A stretch of 64,000 nt of DNA from CADEEN01 sp035716845 (GTDB taxonomy: Bacteria > Pseudomonadota > Gammaproteobacteria > Burkholderiales > Burkholderiaceae_C). The notes below the pieces were generated by a model. The model was given only the letters and a program-made list of their open reading frames with translations. It did no database searches and was not told the origin of the DNA. The stretch's first letter is position 1, and every line of letters begins with the position of its first letter. Positions 8,557-17,000 of this stretch are shown here, one piece after another. The stretch covers positions 1 through 64,000 of the forward strand of contig DASTJE010000148.1 of assembly GCA_035716845.1 (NCBI GenBank). Direction: 5' to 3'. Both the position numbers and the translations under genes were made by a program.

Positions 8557-9076
8557 ATACGGCGAACTTCCTGGAAAGGCCTTCCGGACGCAGGTCGTCG
8601 TACTCCTCGAAGGGCTGGTGGATCCAGGGGCTGGTCGGCAACTTCTCGACGAAGTAATCCGGCGTATAGCTCGACACACCCTTGACCCACAGCACCGCGG
8701 AGCGCAGTTCCACGATCGACGGCATCCCGCGCAGACGCTCGACCACCGCCTTGAGAGTGACACCGGAGTCGGCCAGGTCGTCCACCAGCAACACGCGGCC
8801 CGCCAGTTCGCCCTTGGGCAGGGTGATGTACTTGGCCATGTCCAGGCGGCCCTGGATGGTGCCCCCCTCGGCGCGATAGCTGCTCGTGCTCATGATCGCC
8901 AGCGGCTTGTCGAAGACGCGCGAGAGCACGTCACCGGGACGCATGCCGCCACGCGCCAGGCAAAGAATCTGATCGAAGCTCCACCCTGATGCGTGCACCT
9001 TGAGCGCGAGGCGTTCGATCAGCAGGTGGTACTCGTCCCAGGATACGTACAGGTGCTTGCCGTCGTCGGTCAGCAT
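8555..9076 (-). CDS. Phosphoribosyltransferase (purine salvage type)
   Basis: This 173-residue type I phosphoribosyltransferase transfers ribose-5-phosphate from PRPP to a purine base. The PRPP-binding motif VLLVDDLADSG lies at about 95-105, and the N-terminal part has the ARGGMRPGDVLSR loop typical of xanthine-guanine enzymes. Guanine or xanthine is the likely base, but specificity cannot be read directly. The ATG has a GAGGAGAG Shine-Dalgarno. It follows purA by 21 bases, linking salvage with de novo AMP synthesis in one transcript. The transcript ends at a perfect hairpin overlapping the stop codon. Confidence 0.85.
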   Translation of the reverse strand: MLTDDGKHLYVSWDEYHLLIERLALKVHASGWSFDQILCLARGGMRPGDVLSRVFDKPLAIMSTSSYRAEGGTIQGRLDMAKYITLPKGELAGRVLLVDDLADSGVTLKAVVERLRGMPSIVELRSAVLWVKGVSSYTPDYFVEKLPTSPWIHQPFEEYDDLRPEGLSRKFAV

Positions 9077-9097
9077 GGCGGTGGACTCTCCTCGTCG

Positions 9098-10432
9098 TCA
9101 GCGGCGGAAGGGGTGGCGCAGCAGGATCGTGTGCACGCGGTCGGGGCCGGTGGACACCATGTCGATGGGCGTGCCCGTCAGGGCTTCGATCCGCTCGAGA
9201 TAACGCTTCGCATTGAGCGGCAGCTGTTCCCAGTTGGTCAGTCCGGCGGTCGTGTCGGTCCAGCCGGGCAACGTCTCGTACACCGGCTCGCACGCTGCGA
9301 CGTCGTCCGGATCCAGCGGAAGGATGTCGACCTCCTGCCCGCCCAGGCGGTAGCCGACACCGATGCGGATCTCCGGCAGCCCGTCGAGCACGTCGAGCTT
9401 GGTGATGCACATTCCCGATACGCCGTTGATGATCATCGAGCGCTTGAGCGCGGCGGCATCGAGCCATCCGCACCGCCGGGCCCGCCCGGTGACCGTGCCG
9501 CGCTCCTGCCCCACGCTGGACAAATGGTGGCCGACGCTACCGGCGTCGTCGATCGGTAGTTCCGTCGGAAATGGTCCGCTGCCCACGCGCGTGGTGTACG
9601 CCTTCGTGATGCCCAGGATGTAATGCAGCATCTGGGGACCGATCCCCGCGCCCGCGGCCGCATTGCCGGCCACGCAGTTGCTCGAGGTCACGTAGGGATA
9701 GGTCCCGTGGTCGATGTCCAGCAGCGTGCCCTGAGCCCCCTCGAACAGCAGGTTGGCGCCGGCAAGGTGCTCGCGGTGCAGCCGGTAACCCACGTCCGCG
9801 AACAACGGCGCCAGCCGCTCGCCGCGCGCCATCGCCTCCGAATAGACGCGATCGAAGTCCAGTGGTTGCCCCCTCAGGTGGCCGCCCAGTGCTTCGTTGT
9901 GAAGTTCGAGCAAGGCGCGCAACTTGGTGGCAAAGCGCTCAGGGTGCTTGAGGTCCTGCACGCGCAATGCACGCCGCGCCACCTTGTCCTCGTAGGCCGG
10001 CCCGATGCCTTTGCCGGTGGTGCCGATCTTGCCGGCGCCGCTGGACTCGCGCAGCGCCTCGCGCGCGCGGTCGACCTCGACGTGGAAGGGCAGGATCAAC
10101 GGACAGGCCTCGCTGACGAAGAGGCGCGAACGCACCTCGACGCCGATCTTCTCGAGGCGCCCGATCTCGTCCAGCAGGTGCACAGGGTCGACCACCACGC
10201 CGTTGCCCACATAGCAGGCCACGCCGTCGCGCATGATGCCGCTGGGGATCAGCTGCAGCGCCGTCTTGATGCCCTTGATCACGAGCGTGTGGCCGGCGTT
10301 GTGGCCACCCTGGAAACGCACCACGCCCTGCGCATGGTCCGTCAGCCAGTCGACGACCTTGCCTTTGCCCTCGTCGCCCCATTGCGTGCCGACCACGACC
10401 ACATTGCGGCCGCGCACGGTGGAAGAATCCAT
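9098..10432 (-). CDS. purA: Adenylosuccinate synthetase
   Basis: PurA uses GTP to join IMP and aspartate into adenylosuccinate, the committed step to AMP. The 444-residue protein opens with the phosphate-binding GTQWGDEGKGKVVD (about 15-28) and the catalytic HNAGHT region. Later it has GTTGKGIGPAYEDK and the GRARRCGWLD segment. The frame is open further upstream, but ATG 10432 has an AGGAG 11 bases before it and gives the normal length. It follows hisZ by 25 bases, as in other Burkholderiales. Confidence 0.97.
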   Translation of the reverse strand: MDSSTVRGRNVVVVGTQWGDEGKGKVVDWLTDHAQGVVRFQGGHNAGHTLVIKGIKTALQLIPSGIMRDGVACYVGNGVVVDPVHLLDEIGRLEKIGVEVRSRLFVSEACPLILPFHVEVDRAREALRESSGAGKIGTTGKGIGPAYEDKVARRALRVQDLKHPERFATKLRALLELHNEALGGHLRGQPLDFDRVYSEAMARGERLAPLFADVGYRLHREHLAGANLLFEGAQGTLLDIDHGTYPYVTSSNCVAGNAAAGAGIGPQMLHYILGITKAYTTRVGSGPFPTELPIDDAGSVGHHLSSVGQERGTVTGRARRCGWLDAAALKRSMIINGVSGMCITKLDVLDGLPEIRIGVGYRLGGQEVDILPLDPDDVAACEPVYETLPGWTDTTAGLTNWEQLPLNAKRYLERIEALTGTPIDMVSTGPDRVHTILLRHPFRR

Positions 10433-10457
10433 CGCTGTCAAATCTCCTGATGTCTCG

Positions 10458-11621
10458 TCATAGGGCGCGCAGCACCCACTGCCCGTCGACGGCCACGAGT
10501 TCGCGGTCGAAGTCGTACTCTTCGGCCTCGTGCTCGTGCCCGGGCAGGATACACACCACGGTGTGCCCCTCCGCCCGCAACCGGCGCACCGCCGCCTGCA
10601 GGTCGGCGTCCTCCTGCCATGGTGCCCGCACCGCGGGATGGACCGGCGCATCGGCAGCGCTGGAGGCAAGCGCCTTCACGTCGAGGCTGAAACCGACCGC
10701 CGGCCGGTTGCGCCCGAACACCGCCCCCACCTCGTCGTAGCGGCCGCCGCGGGCCAAGGCCGAATTGGCGTTGCCGCCGTACAGCGCAAAACGCGGACCG
10801 CTGTAGTACGCATAGCCGCTGAGGTCGGCCAGATCGAACGCGATGCGCACCTGCGGATGCGCGGCCAGCACATGTTCAGCCAGCCAGGCCAGATCGTCCA
10901 GCGCGCGGTCCACCGCGGCACGGCGCGGCAGCGCCTGGCGCGCCGCGGCAATCACGTCGGCACCCCCATAGAGGCGCAACAACGCGTCCAGCCCTGCGCG
11001 CGATTCGGCGGGCAATGCCTGCGCCAGCCGATGGACTGCGGCCGCATCCTTGCGCGCCAGCGCCTCGACGACCTCGCTCAGCACCGCACCGTCGACGGGA
11101 GCGCCGGACAGCACCGCGCGCAGCACGCGCGCGTCGCCCAGGTCGAGCAGCACCTCGCCGACGCCAGCGGCCTCGAGCGCGTCGATGGCCAGTTCGATCA
11201 CTTCGAGATCCGCCTCCAGCCCCGCGTGGCCGTAGATCTCGGCGCCGAACTGGAGCAACTCGCGCGACGCGAGCGCGCCGTCCGCCCGCGCGTGCAGGAC
11301 CGGCCCGCAGTAGGTCAGTCGCGTCACACCCTCGCGGTTCAGGAGGTGCGCGTCGATTCGTGCAACCTGCGGCGTCGTGTCAGCGCGCAGCCCGAGCGTG
11401 CGCCCGGACAACTGGTCGACGAGCTTGAAGGTCTTCAGGTCGAGCGCATGGCCGGTACCGGTGAGCAGCGATTCCGCGTGCTCGAGGAGCGGCGGCATGA
11501 CCAGCTCGAAGCCGTAGCGCCGCGCCGCGTCGATCAGGGTGCGACGCAACTCCTCGACGCGACGCGCCTGGCTCGGCAGCACATCGGCAATCTGCTCGGG
11601 CAGCAGCCAGGCTCGCGTCAT
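10458..11621 (-). CDS. hisZ: ATP phosphoribosyltransferase regulatory subunit
   Basis: HisZ is a catalytically dead paralog of the histidyl-tRNA synthetase core. It binds short-form HisG and makes it sensitive to histidine in the first step of histidine synthesis. The 387-residue protein begins MTRAWLLPEQIADVLP and keeps the class II core (RADTTPQVARIDAH), but lacks the anticodon-binding domain. The true HisRS is encoded separately at 18.8-20.1 kb. ATG 11621 is chosen because upstream codons do not resemble the family. A TACAAT -10 box lies about 30 bases upstream. hisG is not in the window. Confidence 0.93.
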   Translation of the reverse strand: MTRAWLLPEQIADVLPSQARRVEELRRTLIDAARRYGFELVMPPLLEHAESLLTGTGHALDLKTFKLVDQLSGRTLGLRADTTPQVARIDAHLLNREGVTRLTYCGPVLHARADGALASRELLQFGAEIYGHAGLEADLEVIELAIDALEAAGVGEVLLDLGDARVLRAVLSGAPVDGAVLSEVVEALARKDAAAVHRLAQALPAESRAGLDALLRLYGGADVIAAARQALPRRAAVDRALDDLAWLAEHVLAAHPQVRIAFDLADLSGYAYYSGPRFALYGGNANSALARGGRYDEVGAVFGRNRPAVGFSLDVKALASSAADAPVHPAVRAPWQEDADLQAAVRRLRAEGHTVVCILPGHEHEAEEYDFDRELVAVDGQWVLRAL

Positions 11622-11651
11622 GGGCAGGAATGCACCGGTGTTGAAAACGGC

Positions 11652-11657
11652 ATTGTA
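11652..11657 (-). promoter_or_regulatory. Putative -10 box for hisZ-purA
   Basis: The minus strand reads GGTACAATGCC with TACAAT as the -10 box. The predicted transcript starts about 24 bases before hisZ. No clear -35 is seen. The same TACAAT core occurs in front of ndk and scpB. Confidence 0.4.
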
Positions 11658-11689
11658 CCGGCGCACTCCGGCGCATCGGCCCCGGGAAC

Positions 11690-11875
11690 TCAGTGCCAGA
11701 TCAGCAAGAGCAGCGCGCCCGCCACGAGGCCCAAGAGGCCGATGAAGCGGATCTGACCGTCGCTCATACGGGTCGCGCGCTCGAATACTGCGCGCCACTG
11801 TCGCGGGCTGGCAAAGGGCAGCAGTCCCTCGATGATCAGCATGAGCGCGAAGGCGCCCAGCAGTGCGTCGGCCAC
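11690..11875 (-). CDS. DUF2065 family small membrane protein
   Basis: This 61-residue protein has two hydrophobic segments (about 3-21 and 43-60), with a basic, polar turn between them (RQWRAVFERATRMSDGQIR). It matches the DUF2065/YjeT family. Its function is not known. The gene begins nine bases downstream of hflC, and this position next to hflKC is conserved in betaproteobacteria, so an accessory role at the HflKC complex is possible. That is inference from neighbours only. Confidence 0.85.
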   Translation of the reverse strand: MADALLGAFALMLIIEGLLPFASPRQWRAVFERATRMSDGQIRFIGLLGLVAGALLLLIWH

Positions 11876-11884
11876 GCCAAGGTC

Positions 11885-12781
11885 CTACTTGCGCGGTGGA
11901 GCCGACGAGTTGGCCGAACCGCTGCCGCGCATCGCGCGGAAGAAGTCGCTGCTGGGGTCGAGCACCATCACGTCGTTCTTGTTTCGGAAGCTCGCTCGGT
12001 AGGCCTCGAGGCTGCGATAGAACTGTGCGAACTGAGGATCACGGCCGAACGCGTCGGCGTAGATGGCCGACGCCTTCGCATCGCCCTCGCCCTTGATCTT
12101 CTGCGCATCGCGGTACGCCTCGGCGATGATGACCTCGCGCTGCCGGTCAGCGTCAGCGCGGATCTTTTCGGCCTCCGCGCCACCGGTACTGCGCAACTCG
12201 TTGGCCACCTGCTGGCGCTCGGACTGCATCCGCCGATACACCGCGTCCGTGATGTCGGCGACGAAATCCACCCGCTTGATCCGCACGTCGACGATCTCGA
12301 TGCCGAAGGCCTTGGCCTCGTCGAGCAGTCGCGCGCGCACATCGTTCATCACCTTGTCGCGCTCGCCTGCCAGCACGCCGCTGACGGTTCGCTTGGTCAC
12401 TTCCTCGTTGAAGGCCGCCTGCACCACGGGCGACAGTCGATTCTCGAGGTTGCGAAGGTCGGTGCCGTTGTTGCGGATGAACTGGCGTGGCTCGGCGATG
12501 CGCCACTTGACGAGCCAATCGATCACCAGGCTCTTCTTCTCGGCGGTGAAGATGGGGCGTGTCTCGGGGCTGTCGAGCGTCTGCACCCGCTTGTCCAGGA
12601 ACACAACGTTCTGGAACGGCGGCGGGAACTTGACCTTCAGGCCGGGTTCGGTGATCACTTCCTTGATTTCGCCCAGCGCGTAGACGACGGCAACTTGCCG
12701 CTGGTCGACGATGAAGAGCATCGACGCCGCGATCATGAGCGCCAGCAGGCTGCTGGCGACGATGAGTCCGATACGGTTCAT
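11885..12781 (-). CDS. hflC: HflC, SPFH-domain membrane protein
   Basis: HflC pairs with HflK to form a periplasmic cage around the FtsH protease and modulates degradation of membrane proteins. The 298-residue protein has one N-terminal membrane anchor (about 5-27), followed by a prohibitin/SPFH domain (RQVAVVYALGEIKEVI onward) and a long charged helical region. The C-terminus is short and serine-rich. The start lies 13 bases after the hflK stop, so the two are co-translated from one message. Confidence 0.95.
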   Translation of the reverse strand: MNRIGLIVASSLLALMIAASMLFIVDQRQVAVVYALGEIKEVITEPGLKVKFPPPFQNVVFLDKRVQTLDSPETRPIFTAEKKSLVIDWLVKWRIAEPRQFIRNNGTDLRNLENRLSPVVQAAFNEEVTKRTVSGVLAGERDKVMNDVRARLLDEAKAFGIEIVDVRIKRVDFVADITDAVYRRMQSERQQVANELRSTGGAEAEKIRADADRQREVIIAEAYRDAQKIKGEGDAKASAIYADAFGRDPQFAQFYRSLEAYRASFRNKNDVMVLDPSSDFFRAMRGSGSANSSAPPRK

Positions 12782-12794
12782 GTTCTAGAGCTCC

Positions 12795-14078
12795 TCAGCG
12801 CCCGTCACGGTCGCGCGCGCGACCACCCTCGCGGGAGCGGGCGTCGGCTGCCGGCGCGGGCGACGGTTCGACCGGCGCCGCAGCGGCAGCGGGCGCAGGT
12901 GCCGCCGCGCCGCCGGGCGCGGCCTGCTGAATCAGCCGGTCCAGCGGCAGATAGAGCAGGTTCGAGCCGTTGCGCGACTCGACCATCACCTTGCTGACGT
13001 TGGCATAGACGGACTGCATCGTTTCCAGGTAGAGGCGATCGCGCGTGACCGCAGGAGCCTTCTGGTACTCGGCCAGCACCGAACGGAAGCGTTGCGCATC
13101 GCCCTCGGCCTGCGCAATGACGCGCGCGCGGTAGCCTTCGGCTTCCTGCTTCAGGCGCGCCGCGGTACCTTGCGCCTTGGGGATGACGTCGGCGGCATAC
13201 GCCTGGCCTTCGTTCTTGAAGCGGTCGCGGTCTGCGCCGGCCTTCACCGCGTCGTTGAACGACGCCTGCACCTGTTCGGGCACCTGCACGTGGCTGACAT
13301 TGACGTTGGCGACGATGACGCCGGCGTTGAGGCGGTCGAGCTGCACCTGGATGGACTTGACGAGATCGGTGGCCACGGCGTCACGCTGCTCGTAGAGCAC
13401 CTGGTCGACCTTGCTGCGGCCGACGATCTCCCGCACCGCCGACTCGCTGGCCTGCACCACGGCCTCATCGGGCGCGCGGTTCTCGAACAGGTAGGCGCGC
13501 GCATCCTTCAGTCGGTACTGCACGGTGAAGCGGATGTCGACGATGTTCTCGTCCTGCGTGAGCATCGAGGAGTCGCGCAGGCCGGTGGCCTGCCCGACCG
13601 TGTTGCGACCCACCTCGACCGATCGCAATTGCGTCACGGACACGGTCTCGTGCGCCTGGAACGGGTACGGCCAGCGGAACTGGATGCCCGCATCGCGCGT
13701 GCCGCTGAAACGCCCGAACGACGTGACGACGGCCTGCTGGCCCTCCTGGACGATGAAGACGCCGCTGCCCAGCCACACCAGGGCGGCGACACCGGCGATC
13801 AGCCCCACGCCCACGCCCGCGCTCTTCATGTCGGGCTGGAAATCACCCTCGCCTCCGCCGCCACGCTGGGGCGGTTGCCCGCCGCCACCGCGACGCCCGA
13901 ACAGGCCGCCAAGCTTGCGATTGAAATCGCGCCACAGCTCGTCGAGGTCAGGCGGGCCGTCGCCGCGCTGGGCGAAGATCGGCAATGCGCGTGCCACAAG
14001 GGCGCGCGCCGCGCCGGCCAGGTCGGCCAAGCGCCGGCTCATCGGCGCGGGAGCGTCGGTCTGGAAACGGGAAGTCAT
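12795..14078 (-). CDS. hflK: HflK, SPFH-domain membrane protein
   Basis: HflK is the larger partner of HflC in the FtsH-regulating complex of the inner membrane. The 427-residue protein has a cytoplasmic N-terminus with a Gly-rich stretch (about 57-78), a membrane segment at 88-110, then the SPFH domain (VQEGQQAVVTSFGRF) and a helical region. The C-terminus is rich in Ala and Pro and then in Arg and Asp. ATG 14078 overlaps the hflX stop (ATGA), which fixes the start although the frame is open upstream. Confidence 0.95.
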   Translation of the reverse strand: MTSRFQTDAPAPMSRRLADLAGAARALVARALPIFAQRGDGPPDLDELWRDFNRKLGGLFGRRGGGGQPPQRGGGGEGDFQPDMKSAGVGVGLIAGVAALVWLGSGVFIVQEGQQAVVTSFGRFSGTRDAGIQFRWPYPFQAHETVSVTQLRSVEVGRNTVGQATGLRDSSMLTQDENIVDIRFTVQYRLKDARAYLFENRAPDEAVVQASESAVREIVGRSKVDQVLYEQRDAVATDLVKSIQVQLDRLNAGVIVANVNVSHVQVPEQVQASFNDAVKAGADRDRFKNEGQAYAADVIPKAQGTAARLKQEAEGYRARVIAQAEGDAQRFRSVLAEYQKAPAVTRDRLYLETMQSVYANVSKVMVESRNGSNLLYLPLDRLIQQAAPGGAAAPAPAAAAAPVEPSPAPAADARSREGGRARDRDGR

Positions 14079-15313
14079 GCGGTCGTGGATCCGGACAGGG
14101 ATTCTTGGGCGGCCTGGTTGGCAAGTGTAGGCAATGCCGTCGCGTTCGACCCGGCTGCCTGGCGCGCGATCAGCGCACGCAGTTCGTCCAGGCCGGCACC
14201 GTCGAGCGCGCTCGCGAAGACGCGCGATGTCCGCACGCCAGGGGTGCGCTCCAGGGCATCGACGAGTTGCCGAGGGCGTTGGGAGGGCTCGATCCGGTCG
14301 AGCTTGTTGAAGACGAGGATCTGCGGGATGCGTTCGGCGCCGATTTCCTCCAGCACGCGTTCCACTTCGGCGATCTGCTCGGCCGCCTGCGCGCTGGACG
14401 CATCGACGACGTGCAGCAGCAAGTCGGCGTCGGCGGCCTCGTGCAGCGTGGCACGGAACGCCTCGACCAGCTTGTGCGGCAGATCGCGGATGAAACCCAC
14501 CGTGTCGGACAGCGCCACCGAGCGCCCGGCGTCGGCGAGCCACAGCTGGCGCGTCGTCGTATCGAGGGTGGCGAAGAGCTGGTCGGCGGCAAAACTGCGC
14601 GCCTTGGTGAGCGCATTGAACAGCGTCGACTTGCCGGCATTCGTGTAGCCCACCAGCGACACCCGGAAGGCGCCGCGCTTCTCGCGCGCTCGGCGTTGGG
14701 TCTGGTGCTGGCGCTGGACCTTCTCCAGGCGTGCCTTCACCGACTTGATGCGCTCGCCGATCATGCGGCGGTCAAGCTCGATCTGCGTCTCGCCCGGCCC
14801 CCCGCGCAAGCCGATGCCGCCAGTCTGGCGTTCCAGGTGGGTCCAGCGCCGCACGAGTCGCGTGGCCTGGTACTGCAACCGCGCCAGTTCCACCTGCAGC
14901 TTGCCCTCGTGGCTCTGTGCGCGCGCAGCGAAGATGTCGAGGATCAACGCCGTGCGGTCGGCCACGGGCACCCCCAGGTGCTCCTCGAGGTTGCGCTGCT
15001 GCACCGGGGACAAGGCCTGATCGAAAATCACGCCGGAGGCCTGGTGCGTCTGCACGGCGGCCTTGATCTCGTCGGCCTTGCCGCTGCCGACGAACAGGGC
15101 CGCATCGGGCGCCTTGCGCCGGGCCGTGATGCGCACCACAGGCAGGTCGCCCGCCGACTCGGCGAGCAAGGCGAGTTCGTCCAGCGTGGCATCGAAGGAC
15201 GAACCCGGCCCCAGATCGACCCCGACCAGCACCGCGCGCGTGGCGACAGCGCGGCCCAGATCGATCTGGTGATGGGCAGGGGTGGAACCCAAGGAGAAGG
15301 CCGCCGCGGCCAA
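14075..15313 (-). CDS. hflX: GTPase HflX
   Basis: HflX is a ribosome-associated GTPase that splits stalled or heat-damaged 70S ribosomes. The 412-residue protein has the N-terminal HflX domain (up to about 190), then the G domain with G1 GYTNAGKST (about 221-229), DTVGF and NKLD. It appears to start with TTG directly after the hfq stop (TGATTG); no ATG or GTG fits the conserved VLVGVD N-terminus. Its stop overlaps the hflK start by four bases. hfq, hflX and hflK thus form a tightly coupled unit. Confidence 0.94.
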   Translation of the reverse strand: MAAAAFSLGSTPAHHQIDLGRAVATRAVLVGVDLGPGSSFDATLDELALLAESAGDLPVVRITARRKAPDAALFVGSGKADEIKAAVQTHQASGVIFDQALSPVQQRNLEEHLGVPVADRTALILDIFAARAQSHEGKLQVELARLQYQATRLVRRWTHLERQTGGIGLRGGPGETQIELDRRMIGERIKSVKARLEKVQRQHQTQRRAREKRGAFRVSLVGYTNAGKSTLFNALTKARSFAADQLFATLDTTTRQLWLADAGRSVALSDTVGFIRDLPHKLVEAFRATLHEAADADLLLHVVDASSAQAAEQIAEVERVLEEIGAERIPQILVFNKLDRIEPSQRPRQLVDALERTPGVRTSRVFASALDGAGLDELRALIARQAAGSNATALPTLANQAAQESLSGSTTA

Positions 15314-15568
15314 TCAGGCGCTGGGGGACGCCGCGTCGTTCGGCTCGCTCGGATGGAAGTTGACCGCCCGGCCCGGCACCACCGTCGAGATGGCGTGCTT
15401 GTAGACCATCTGGGTCACCGTATTGCGCAGCAGCACGACGTACTGGTCGAAGGACTCGATCTGCCCCTGCAGCTTGATGCCATTGACGAGATAGATGGAA
15501 ACCGGGACGTGTTCCTTGCGCAGGAGGTTCAGGAACGGGTCTTGCAGGAGTTGCCCCTTGTTGCTCAC
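15314..15568 (-). CDS. hfq: RNA chaperone Hfq
   Basis: Hfq is a hexameric Sm-like protein that pairs small RNAs with mRNAs. The 84-residue product has the Sm1 motif (VPVSIYLVNGIKLQGQIESF) and the Sm2 motif (YKHAISTVVP), followed by a short tail. The start codon is GTG, with GGAG about 11 bases upstream. Between der and hfq are 82 bases that could hold a private promoter, but I see no clear -10/-35 pair. Confidence 0.97.
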   Translation of the reverse strand: MSNKGQLLQDPFLNLLRKEHVPVSIYLVNGIKLQGQIESFDQYVVLLRNTVTQMVYKHAISTVVPGRAVNFHPSEPNDAASPSA

Positions 15569-15650
15569 GATATTTGCTCCGTGTTGATCGCTGGAATGCC
15601 TGGCACGTTATCACAGGGCCGATTCCACCGACGCCTGCATGCCCTCCAGC

Positions 15651-16994
15651 CTAGGAGCCCTTTTCGTCGAAAGGGTTCCGCGACGTCTTCATCTCCACCC
15701 GCAACGGCGTCCCGACGAGCTTGAAGTGCTCCCGGATCCGCCCCTCCAGGTAGCGCTTGTAGACCTCGGTGACGTGCTCCAGTGAATTGCCGTGCACCAC
15801 CACCACGGGTGGGTTCTGCCCCCCCTGGTGCGCGTAACGCAGCTTGGGTCGGAACGCGCCGGCGCGTTTGGGCTGCTGGTGCTGCACCGCGTCGTACACC
15901 AGACGCGTGAGCACCGGCGTGGGCAGCTTGGCGATCGCCGAGGCATGGGCGGCGGCGATGGCTTTCCACAAGGGCCCCAGGCCCTGGCGCTTGAGCGCCG
16001 AGATCGGCACGACCTGGGCAAAGCGCAGGAAGGGCAGCCGCTGGGCGATCTGCCGCTCGAGCTGCTGGCGCTGGTAGCTGTCCACCGCATCCCACTTGTT
16101 CACTGCCACCACGACCGCCCGGCCGGCGTCGAGGATGTACCCGGCGATGTGGGCGTCCTGGTCGGCCACGCCTTGGGTGGCGTCCAGCAGCAGCACCACC
16201 ACGTTGGCGTCGGCGATGGCCTGCAGCGTCTTGACCACCGAGAACTTCTCGATCGCCTCGAACACACGCCCCTTGCGGCGCAGGCCGGCCGTGTCGATGA
16301 GGTCGAAGCGCTGGCCGTTGCGCTCGAAGGGCACGTGGATCGCATCGCGAGTCGTGCCCGGCAGGTCGAACGCGACGAGCCGTTCCTCGCCCAGCCAGGT
16401 GTTGATCAGCGTGCTCTTGCCCACGTTCGGCCGGCCGGCGACCGCCAGGCGGATCGGCTTGGACGCCGCCTCGACGCCGGCGTCTTCCTCGAGCTCGGGC
16501 ACGTCGAGCCCGTCCAGCACCGCATCCATCAAGCTGCGGATGCCCTGCCCGTGCGCGGCGGATACCGGGTGCGGCTCGCCGATACCGAGTTCGTGGAACT
16601 CGGCCAGGGCCGGTGACTCGCTCATGCCCTCGGCCTTGTTCACGGCCAGGAAGACGCGCTTGTTGACGCTGCGCAGGTAGCGCGCGATGTCGTGGTCCTG
16701 CCCCGACACGCCGGCGCGCACGTCGGTGACGAAGACCACCGCGTCCGCCTCGGCCACCGCCTGCTTGGTCTGCCTGGCCATTTCGGCCACCACGCCGGTG
16801 GGCTTTTCGGGTTCGAATCCCCCGGTATCGATGACGATGAATTCGCGGCTGCCCAGGTGGCCGTCGCCGTAGTGGCGGTCGCGCGTCAGCCCGGCGAAGT
16901 CGGCCACGATCGCATCACGGCTGCGCGTGAGCCGATTGAACAGCGTCGACTTGCCGACATTGGGCCGGCCGACGAGGGCGACGACCGGCTTCAT
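15651..16994 (-). CDS. der: Ribosome assembly GTPase Der (EngA)
   Basis: Der is an essential GTPase for maturation of the 50S subunit. The 447-residue protein has the diagnostic pair of G domains, each with a GRPNVGKST P-loop (about 9-17 and 187-195), and NKWD in the second. A C-terminal KH-like domain ends in a basic tail. The gene starts six bases after the bamB stop, the common Burkholderiales arrangement. Confidence 0.97.
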   Translation of the reverse strand: MKPVVALVGRPNVGKSTLFNRLTRSRDAIVADFAGLTRDRHYGDGHLGSREFIVIDTGGFEPEKPTGVVAEMARQTKQAVAEADAVVFVTDVRAGVSGQDHDIARYLRSVNKRVFLAVNKAEGMSESPALAEFHELGIGEPHPVSAAHGQGIRSLMDAVLDGLDVPELEEDAGVEAASKPIRLAVAGRPNVGKSTLINTWLGEERLVAFDLPGTTRDAIHVPFERNGQRFDLIDTAGLRRKGRVFEAIEKFSVVKTLQAIADANVVVLLLDATQGVADQDAHIAGYILDAGRAVVVAVNKWDAVDSYQRQQLERQIAQRLPFLRFAQVVPISALKRQGLGPLWKAIAAAHASAIAKLPTPVLTRLVYDAVQHQQPKRAGAFRPKLRYAHQGGQNPPVVVVHGNSLEHVTEVYKRYLEGRIREHFKLVGTPLRVEMKTSRNPFDEKGS

Positions 16995-17000
16995 GGCGGA

